DNA of 5,622 bases from an uncultured Campylobacter sp. (GTDB lineage Bacteria > Campylobacterota > Campylobacteria > Campylobacterales > Campylobacteraceae). Of the stretch, positions 1 through 4,472 are shown in pieces. The notes below the pieces were generated by a model. That model worked only from the letters and a program-made list of their open reading frames with translations, was not told where the DNA came from and made no database searches. The stretch spans positions 1-5,622 of the forward strand of contig NZ_CALHXD010000301.1 in NCBI RefSeq assembly GCF_938040115.1. The letters run 5' to 3'. Both the position numbers and the translations under genes were made by a program. Each line of letters begins with the position of its first letter. The first letter of the stretch is position 1.

Positions 1-364
1 CAAAGCGCAAATTTTCAAGAAGCAAAATTTCGCCAGGCTTTAGTGCGGCGGCTTTAGCTTTGGCATCGGCGCCGATGACGTCCTCGGCAAATATCACGTC
101 CCTATCAAGCAGCCTCGAAAGCCTCTTTGCGACGCCTCGCAGCGAAAATTTCTCCTCAAAGCCGTTTTTCGGACGTCCTAGATGGCTAGCCAAAACCACG
201 CTGCAGCCGTTATCCAGGCAGTAGCGGATAGTTGGTATCGCAGAGCGTATGCGGCGGTCGTCGGTGATGTTTAAAAACTCGTCCATCGGCACGTTAAAAT
301 CGCACCTGACAAATACCTTCGCGCCGCCCAGCTCAAGGTCGTTGATCGATAAAATTTCACTCAT
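1..364 (-). CDS. pgk: Phosphoglycerate kinase, N-terminal part (cut by window edge)
   Basis: Phosphoglycerate kinase interconverts 1,3-bisphosphoglycerate + ADP and 3-phosphoglycerate + ATP in the cytoplasm, directly after GAPDH. I translated this stretch by hand. It starts with ATG at 362-364 (MSEILSINDLELGG) and stays open for 121 codons to the left edge, about 30% of a usual ~400-residue enzyme, so only part of the N-terminal 3-phosphoglycerate-binding domain is present. Diagnostic motifs are VRCDFNVP (residues 19-26), with the substrate residues Asp22 and Asn24; Arg37; SHLGRP (60-65), with His61 and Arg64; and LLENLRF at the edge, with Arg120. A GGGTGA-type ribosome-binding stretch lies just upstream (about 368-374). 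The gene begins 16 nt after the gap stop codon, so the two are almost certainly cotranscribed. No frame damage is visible. Confidence 0.96.
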   Translation of the reverse strand, partial: MSEILSINDLELGGAKVFVRCDFNVPMDEFLNITDDRRIRSAIPTIRYCLDNGCSVVLASHLGRPKNGFEEKFSLRGVAKRLSRLLDRDVIFAEDVIGADAKAKAAALKPGEILLLENLRF

Positions 365-380
365 TTTTCACCCTTTAAAT

Positions 381-1376
381 TTACTTCGTAGCGACGATCT
401 TAGCTAGATCGACGAGTCTTGTCGAGTAGCCCCACTCGTTGTCGTACCACGCAAAGACCTTTACCATATCACCCGCAATAACCTGCGTCGTGTCGCTCGC
501 TACGATACTGCTGTATGCGCTCGTGCAAAAGTCGCTGCTAACCCTGTAATCGTCATCTACGAATAAAATTCCCTTTAAATTTGACTCCGCAGCCGCTCTA
601 AACGCCTCGTTTATCTCCTCTTTGCTAGCCGGTCTTTTTAAAACCGCCGTTAGATCGACCATAGAGACGTTTGCGACTGGTACGCGCACGCTTTGGCCGT
701 GCATCTTGCCGTTTAGCTCTGGAAGCACTTTAGCGATAGCTTTTGCGGCTCCGGTGGTCGTAGGCCCGATATTTAGGGCTGCGGCACGCGAACGGCGGAA
801 GTCTTTGGCCTTAACATCAACCAAGCTTTGGCCGTTCGTGTAGGCGTGGATCGTAGTCATGAGCCCTTTTATGATGCCAAATTTATCATTTAGTACTTTT
901 GCGACGGGAGCTAGGCCGTTTGTCGTGCAGCTTGCGTTTGAGACGATCGCTTCGCCTGCGTATTTATCGTCGTTTACGCCGACTACGAACGTCGCCGTGT
1001 CGTCTTTTGCCGGAGCGCTCATGACGACTTTTTTGATACCGCGAGCTAGATACGGCTCGCATTTTTCAGTGGTCAAAAACTTGCCCGTGCACTCCAAAAC
1101 CACGTCTGCACCGTAGTCAGCGTAGCTAAGCTCGTTTAGATCTCTTGTTGAAAAAACTCTTATCTTTTTACCGTTTACTTCTATAAAATCGTCGCTTATC
1201 ACCTTAACGTCTTGCTTAAATTCGCCGTGCACGCTGTCGTATTTGAGCAGATAGCGCGTCATGTCGCGCGTCGCCGTGTCGTTGATAGCGACAAGCTCAA
1301 CGTCGTCTCGCTCTAAAATAATACGAGCAGCGCACCTGCCGATACGTCCAAAACCGTTGATCGCGATTTTTACCAT
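381..1376 (-). CDS. gapA: Type I glyceraldehyde-3-phosphate dehydrogenase
   Basis: This cytoplasmic enzyme oxidatively phosphorylates glyceraldehyde 3-phosphate to 1,3-bisphosphoglycerate with NAD(P)+, or runs in reverse for gluconeogenesis. The 331 residues match the usual family length. The N-terminal Rossmann domain carries NGFGRIGR (7-14) and the ribose-binding Asp33. The catalytic motif SNASCTTN (146-153) holds nucleophile Cys150, and His177 lies in TTIHAYT. RRSRAAALNIGPTTTGAAKA (194-213) carries phosphate-site residues, and the C-terminus has WYDNEWGYS (310-318). The ATG at 1374-1376 is supported by AAGGAG at 1383-1388 on the minus strand, 6 nt upstream. The coenzyme-specificity positions are unusual: Thr34 stands where NAD-specific enzymes have Leu33, and Val188-Lys189 replaces the usual Leu-Pro. 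The family and reaction are certain; NAD versus NADP preference is not. It is the first gene of a gap-pgk operon, divergent from nadD. Confidence 0.98.
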   Translation of the reverse strand: MVKIAINGFGRIGRCAARIILERDDVELVAINDTATRDMTRYLLKYDSVHGEFKQDVKVISDDFIEVNGKKIRVFSTRDLNELSYADYGADVVLECTGKFLTTEKCEPYLARGIKKVVMSAPAKDDTATFVVGVNDDKYAGEAIVSNASCTTNGLAPVAKVLNDKFGIIKGLMTTIHAYTNGQSLVDVKAKDFRRSRAAALNIGPTTTGAAKAIAKVLPELNGKMHGQSVRVPVANVSMVDLTAVLKRPASKEEINEAFRAAAESNLKGILFVDDDYRVSSDFCTSAYSSIVASDTTQVIAGDMVKVFAWYDNEWGYSTRLVDLAKIVATK

Positions 1377-1689
1377 GTTTAGCTCCTTGTGCTGGATTTT
1401 CCGGTCGCTTTAGGGTGCCCAGAAAGGTTATTTTCATACTTTTTAGCTTTTGCGCGTTAAATTTACCGGCCTCAACCGATGCCGAGCGCGTAAATTTAAG
1501 CCGCTCTAAAGCCCGCCTTTTGCAAATTTAGCCCTGCACGGACGCCAAAAGCAAGCCCGTCAAAGCCCAAAAATCCCCAAATTTTACAAAATCTCCATTT
1601 AATTTGCGCTTTATCGGCGATTTTTTTGATTTTCAACCAATTTTCACTTCAAATTCGCTAAACTGCACCGAAATTTTAAAGGCAAATTT
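1377..1689. other. Divergent intergenic region between gapA and nadD
   Basis: This 313-nt spacer must hold the promoters of both the gap-pgk operon (minus) and nadD-rsfS (plus). I see no open reading frame worth calling and no convincing hairpin. Weak -10 candidates are TAAAAT on the minus strand (1581-1586), which would give gapA a leader of about 200 nt; TATGAA on the minus strand (about 1433-1438), which would give a short leader; and TAAACT on the plus strand (1659-1664) for nadD, with a run of seven T at 1621-1627 upstream. None has a clear -35 box, which is normal for Campylobacter sigma-70 promoters. The two near-identical segments GCGCGTTAAATTTA and GCGCGTAAATTTA lie within about 50 nt of each other around 1452-1500. 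The nadD ribosome-binding site is AAAGG at 1678-1682. Confidence 0.6.
1383..1388 (-). promoter_or_regulatory. Ribosome-binding site of gapA
   Basis: Reads AAGGAG on the minus strand, 6 nt before the ATG. It is the strongest Shine-Dalgarno sequence in the window, in keeping with the high expression expected of GAPDH, and it fixes the gapA start. Confidence 0.85.
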
Positions 1690-2262
1690 ATGAAAATCGC
1701 GCTTTTCGGCGGTAGTTTTGACCCGCCTCATCTCGGGCACGACGCCGCCGTTAAAGCCGCACTAAAGCAGCTAGACGCGGACAAGCTCATCATCATGCCG
1801 ACTTTTATCAGCCCGTTTAAGAGCGAGTTTTCGGCTCCGCCGCTGCTTCGGCTAAAGTGGGCGAACGAGGCTTGGGGCGCGCTGCCTAAAGTCTGCGTGA
1901 GCGACTACGAGATCGCGCAAAATCGTCCCGTGCCGACGATAGAGAGCGTGCGGCATATGCGGCAAATTTACGCCGTGAGCGAGCTTTATCTCATCATCGG
2001 CGCCGATCATCTAGCAAGCCTAGACAAATGGCACGAGATAGACGAGCTCTTTAGGCTCGCGACTTTCGTCATAGCCAGTCGCGACGATGTAGCCGTGCCT
2101 GAAAATTTTAAAATTTTAAACATAAATGCGCCCGTTTCGTCCTCGCAAATCAGGCAAAATTTGGACAAAAACCTGATGATACCGTGCATAGCGGACGAGG
2201 CGGCGAAATTTTATCAAGGAAAAACATGCAAGAAAGAATCGAACGAATCATCAAAATCCTAG
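1690..2262 (+). CDS. nadD: Nicotinate-nucleotide adenylyltransferase
   Basis: NadD transfers AMP from ATP to nicotinate mononucleotide, making deamido-NAD+ in the cytoplasmic NAD biosynthesis pathway. The protein has 190 residues, a normal length. The nucleotidyltransferase signature GGSFDPPHLGH (7-17) opens it, with the ATP-binding HxGH at 14-17. IGADHLASLDKWHEIDEL (103-120) is the family's GADxL-W-I motif that binds the nicotinate ring and adenosine. VSSSQIRQNL (149-158) is the C-terminal ISSSxIR phosphate-binding motif, with Arg155. ATG at 1690 follows AAAGG at 1678-1682 with 7 nt spacing and leads straight into the conserved first strand, so the start is secure. The last 13 or so residues are Lys/Ser-rich and lie within the 37-nt overlap with rsfS, so this tail is probably constrained by the second gene rather than by NadD function. 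Confidence 0.96.
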   Translation: MKIALFGGSFDPPHLGHDAAVKAALKQLDADKLIIMPTFISPFKSEFSAPPLLRLKWANEAWGALPKVCVSDYEIAQNRPVPTIESVRHMRQIYAVSELYLIIGADHLASLDKWHEIDELFRLATFVIASRDDVAVPENFKILNINAPVSSSQIRQNLDKNLMIPCIADEAAKFYQGKTCKKESNESSKS

Positions 2263-2552
2263 ACGCCAAAAAGGCCGAAGCCATCGAAGCTATCGACATG
2301 AGCGGGCGCGAATACATCGCAAAATGCGTCATCATCGCCACCACGATGGGCGAACGCCACGCCTACTCGCTAACGGACGACCTAAAAGAGGGGCTAAAGG
2401 ACGAGGGCGAGCAGTTTTTAGGCATCGAAAGCTCCGGCGACTGGGTCGTGATCGATCTAGGCGACATCCTCATCCACCTCATGAGCGCGCAGTACCGTGC
2501 CAAATACAACATCGAAGAGTTTTTAAGCAAGCTAAAAGAGGCGAAAGCCTAA
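2226..2552 (+). CDS. rsfS: Ribosomal silencing factor RsfS (Iojap/DUF143 family)
   Basis: RsfS binds ribosomal protein uL14 on the large subunit and blocks joining with the small subunit, lowering translation when nutrients are scarce. Starting at ATG 2226 the protein has 108 residues, typical for the family. Features are an N-terminal helix (MQERIERIIKILDAKKAEAI), the segment CVIIATTMGERHAYSL (34-49), which matches the family's DYFVIATG-S-xH core with altered first residues, and SGDWVVIDLGDILIHLMS (70-87), the conserved W-D-GD-hydrophobic-H strand pair, followed by the YRAKYNIEEFL helix (90-100). AAGGA at 2216-2220 with 5 nt spacing selects this ATG. An upstream in-frame ATG at 2184 lacks such a site and would add 14 residues with no family counterpart. 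The gene begins inside nadD, which suggests translational coupling; nadD-rsfS adjacency is common in bacteria. Confidence 0.92.
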   Translation: MQERIERIIKILDAKKAEAIEAIDMSGREYIAKCVIIATTMGERHAYSLTDDLKEGLKDEGEQFLGIESSGDWVVIDLGDILIHLMSAQYRAKYNIEEFLSKLKEAKA

Positions 2553-2566
2553 GCTAAATTTAGCTT
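2551..2566. repeat. 16-bp perfect palindrome overlapping the rsfS stop codon
   Basis: AAGCTAAATTTAGCTT is a perfect palindrome beginning at the last two bases of the rsfS TAA. As RNA it could form only a short hairpin without a proper loop, and no T-run follows, so it is not a convincing terminator by itself. It has the window's common AAATTT word at its centre. Confidence 0.5.
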
Positions 2567-2574
2567 GCCTTGCT

Positions 2575-2636
2575 GGTGGCGTCAAATTTGCCTAAAGTAT
2601 GCAGAGGACGGCAAATTTGACCCAAGCCACCTCTGC
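2575..2636. repeat. Nested inverted repeats downstream of rsfS (possible RNA stem-loop)
   Basis: GTCAAATTTGCC at 2581-2592 is exactly complementary to GGCAAATTTGAC at 2610-2621, giving a 12-bp stem with a 17-nt loop. The stem continues outward as GGTGGC (2575-2580) with GCCACC (2626-2631) across a 4-nt bulge on the right arm. A second pair, GCAGAGG (2601-2607) with CCTCTGC (2630-2636), competes for overlapping bases. No T-run follows on the plus strand, so this is more likely an RNA 3'-end stabilising or Rho-assisted structure, or a remnant element, than a standard intrinsic terminator. The pairing is directly visible; the function is inferred. Confidence 0.55.
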
Positions 2637-2700
2637 TATAAACGATAAATTTTACTTGATCTTGCAAGCGGCGTGCTTGATTATTTTAGCCAAAAGCCGA

Positions 2701-3310
2701 CGCGCAGGCTTTTGCTTTTATTTTAAAAAAGTCAAATTTGAGGCGGACGTCGTCAAATTTAGCGACTCTTCAAACCTATACCGCAAAGACTGGCGGTACG
2801 AGCTGGAGTTTAAATTTGACCGCTCATAGTTTATGGACGAGCTTAATAAGATCACCTCTATCATAAACTCCCAAATTTCTTAAATCCAAATTTGCGCGCC
2901 CAGACAACTATCTTTTTGATATGATAAATCGAGCCAAATTTTACCCTGATCGCTTGACGGCGCAAAGCCCGCAAATTTAACTGGCGTAGCAAAAATGAAA
3001 CTAAAAACCTACACTAAATTTCTCCTGACCGTAAAATCTCCCGCGGCAAAAATCCAAAAGCTAAATAAAATTAAAAATTATCTTACGAAATTTGACTTTT
3101 AAGAGGACGAGCAAGAGAGAATTTGCAATTAAATTTGGCGCCAAAGCCGGCAAGATGGGTTTTGCAACCTTGAATTTCGACCGAAAATTTAGCAGAGAAC
3201 GGACGGTGAGCGGGACACAAAACACAAGTTAGATGCATTTGGCGGCAAAGCGACTTTAATACCGAAATTTAAAAGCCGACTACCGCGAGTTTTTCCTGCT
3301 TTTTTAGCGA
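2701..3310 (+). pseudogene. Possible decayed protein-coding gene, family unknown
   Basis: Open stretches with protein-like composition follow one another but are broken by stops and frame changes. Frame 1 up to 2826 reads KKVKFEADVVKF, then YRKDWRYELEFKFD, then TAG at 2827. The same frame resumes with MDELNKITSIINSQIS to TAA at 2881. Frame 2 then takes over at once with FARPDNYLFDMINRAKFYP and DRLTAQSPQI, to TAA at 2978. Frame 1 returns with KLKTYTKFLL and KIQKLNKIKNYLTKF, to 3100. Frame 2 reads REFAIKFGAKAGKMGFATLNF up to TAG at 3230 and KADYREFFLLF near 3300. One or two point stops plus a few single-base indels would join these into one protein of about 200 residues. I do not recognise the family. 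The caution is that AAATTT encodes Lys-Phe in frame, so this DNA can look coding by composition alone. Confidence 0.27.
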
Positions 3311-3351
3311 TTATTTTATAAATCAAAAGGCCACCTTAAATCTATTTTTTA

Positions 3352-3357
3352 TATAAT
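3352..3357 (+). promoter_or_regulatory. Sigma-70 -10 box (TATAAT) for the hydrolase gene
   Basis: A perfect TATAAT preceded by a TATTTTTTA tract, the T-rich -16 pattern typical of Campylobacter vegetative promoters, which usually lack a conserved -35. A start about 7 nt downstream would give a leader of roughly 20 nt before the ATG at 3385. TATAAA at 3317-3322 is a weaker alternative further upstream. Confidence 0.65.
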
Positions 3358-3373
3358 CAACCAAAGTCAAGAT

Positions 3374-3379
3374 AAAGGA
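3374..3379 (+). promoter_or_regulatory. Ribosome-binding site that decides the hydrolase start
   Basis: AAAGGA sits 5 nt before ATG 3385 and overlaps the other in-frame ATG at 3379. Because a Shine-Dalgarno sequence cannot serve a start codon lying inside it, 3385 is the better start. Confidence 0.7.
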
Positions 3380-3384
3380 TGCTT

Positions 3385-4212
3385 ATGTTTAGAAAAACTT
3401 TTGTTTTATTGGTTGCGCTCTTTACGGCGTATTTGTTTGCGGGCGACGCGTACTTGCATACGAGCGAGTCAGCCCAAAAAGGCGTAGCGCAGGCTCAAAT
3501 CGCGCTTCCAAAAAACGTCACGGGCGGCGATATTTACGTCGGACTTTTTAAAGACGCCCCAAAGACGCAAGCCAAAGCGCCGGTCGTAGTTTTCCTGCAC
3601 GGCTCATCTGGTATCAACAACAAAATAGGCCTTGACAAATGGCAAGAGTGGCTAGCAAAAGAGGGCATAGGAAGCTTTATGTTTGATAGCATGGCCCTAG
3701 AAAACAGGATAACCTACAAATCTCCGGCAGATAAGGAGATTTACGAAAAAGCCCATTCACTACGCTCTAGCGAAATTAAGATCGCCCTGGATGCGCTAAA
3801 AAACACTGAATGGGCGGATACGAGCAAGCTGTTTTTAGCCGGCACCAGCGAAGGCGCGGTGGCTGTAGCCAGATACGAGGGCAAGGACTTTTTGGGCAAG
3901 ATTATAAACTCTTGGTCGTGCGAGGAGAATTACTTTGTAAAAGAACATAAAACGGCGCTTAGCGATACGCCGGTTTTAAATTTAGTAAGCGATCAGGATA
4001 AATATTTTTCTCAAAAAAATAGCTATCTAGGCAACGAAAACGCCACCGGAAACTGCGCCGCAGCCTACGGTGACAAGAAAAACGCGATAGTTTTACTCTT
4101 GCCTAATGCTCCGCACACGCTCATAAATTTGCCAGCCGCGCGCTTTGCGACCGTTTCTTTTATCAAAAGCATACTTGAGGGCACGTTTGACGCCGATACG
4201 ATCGGCGACTAA
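3385..4212 (+). CDS. Exported alpha/beta hydrolase, dienelactone-hydrolase type
   Basis: Starting at ATG 3385 the protein has 275 residues. Residues 1-19 (MFRKTFVLLVALFTAYLFA) form a signal peptide with a basic n-region and a hydrophobic core, probably cut near Ala19, so the enzyme should be periplasmic. The hydrolase core shows VVVFLHGSSG (67-76, oxyanion loop), GTSEG (153-157) as the nucleophile elbow with Ser155, LVSDQD (200-205) supplying the acid (Asp203 or Asp205), and NAPH (241-244) with the catalytic His244. A serine nucleophile, where classical dienelactone hydrolase has cysteine, suggests esterase or related activity; the substrate is unknown. The only two cysteines, Cys179 (SWSCEEN) and Cys224 (TGNCAAA), could form a disulfide after export. 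It appears monocistronic, with its own TATAAT promoter and a terminator. Fold and export are well supported; calling it a dienelactone hydrolase is only a family label. Confidence 0.85.
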   Translation: MFRKTFVLLVALFTAYLFAGDAYLHTSESAQKGVAQAQIALPKNVTGGDIYVGLFKDAPKTQAKAPVVVFLHGSSGINNKIGLDKWQEWLAKEGIGSFMFDSMALENRITYKSPADKEIYEKAHSLRSSEIKIALDALKNTEWADTSKLFLAGTSEGAVAVARYEGKDFLGKIINSWSCEENYFVKEHKTALSDTPVLNLVSDQDKYFSQKNSYLGNENATGNCAAAYGDKKNAIVLLLPNAPHTLINLPAARFATVSFIKSILEGTFDADTIGD

Positions 4213-4226
4213 CGACTAATAAATTT

Positions 4227-4265
4227 GCGGCGACGAGGTCTATAAATTTTGTCGCCGCGCTTTTT
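4227..4265 (+). terminator. Intrinsic terminator of the hydrolase gene
   Basis: GCGGCGAC (4227-4234) pairs perfectly with GTCGCCGC (4251-4258), and inner G-U and A-T pairs can lengthen the stem into the A/T-rich loop. TTTTT at 4261-4265 follows after two bases. It begins 14 nt after the TAA at 4210-4212. Confidence 0.8.
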
Positions 4266-4274
4266 GCAGATGCA

Positions 4275-4456
4275 TAAAATTTGAGCCGAATTTGAGCGGT
4301 CTCGCGGCAAAATACTTCGTTTTATATTTTTTGTATTCAAATTTAGTTAATTTGTTTTAAATTTTAGCATTTAAAATTTGAGTCAAATTTTGCAAATCTT
4401 AGCTCCGCATTTTATTTGCCAAGACCGGCATTTTAAAAACGTTAAAATTTGAGCCG
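4275..4456. repeat. Direct repeat TAAAATTTGAGCCG (two full copies, one partial)
   Basis: Exact 14-bp copies lie at 4275-4288 and 4443-4456, and the first 11 bases recur at 4372-4382. They flank the AT-rich part of the convergent spacer between the hydrolase and the propeller gene. The spacer (4213-4472) otherwise holds only the hydrolase terminator; no open frame or clear terminator for the minus-strand gene is visible. The copies may be no more than the genome's common AAATTT word in a similar context. Confidence 0.45.
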
Positions 4457-4472
4457 CTATGCCGCGCGTCTC

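Larger units (their letters stand above)
2553..3351. other. Long region without an intact gene between rsfS and the hydrolase gene
   Basis: About 800 nt contain no reading frame I can defend as a functional gene. The left end holds the palindrome and the inverted repeats after rsfS. The middle holds frame-switching open stretches interpreted separately as a possible decayed gene. The right end (about 3310-3350) is AT-rich promoter DNA. AAATTT occurs at least 11 times between 2551 and 2980. There are no transposase fragments, tRNA-like cloverleaves, terminal inverted repeats or regularly spaced repeats that I can see. Confidence 0.6.

Noticed and set aside
622..1116. Two plus-strand open frames (622-843 and 859-1116) antisense to gapA
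   Set aside because: They lie entirely inside a certain GAPDH gene, have no ribosome-binding site and encode no recognisable domain; they are shadows of its codon bias.
2007..2344. Two minus-strand open frames (2007-2189 and 2150-2344) across the nadD/rsfS junction
   Set aside because: They are antisense to well-supported genes, with no start signals and no family resemblance.
2324..2557. Arg/His-rich plus-strand frame inside rsfS
   Set aside because: The Arg/His-rich composition is typical of an out-of-frame reading of a GC-richer gene; the RsfS frame is the conserved one.
2599..2829. A 76-residue open frame taken as an intact small gene
   Set aside because: Its ATG lies within the loop of the inverted repeat and has no ribosome-binding site, and the first third has no protein-like character; only its C-terminal part is kept as a piece of the possible decayed gene.
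2995..3102. A 35-codon frame starting MKLKTYTKF
   Set aside because: There is no Shine-Dalgarno sequence before the ATG, it is Lys-rich by composition, and it is better explained as one fragment of the decayed region than as a small protein gene.
3379..3384. ATG at 3379 as the hydrolase start
   Set aside because: The ribosome-binding site AAAGGA overlaps this ATG; the next in-frame ATG at 3385 has proper spacing.
4213..4472. Repeated AAATTT-containing words considered as a CRISPR or iteron array
   Set aside because: Copies are short, irregularly spaced and embedded in the genome-wide AAATTT bias; there are no uniform spacers and no cas or replication genes nearby.
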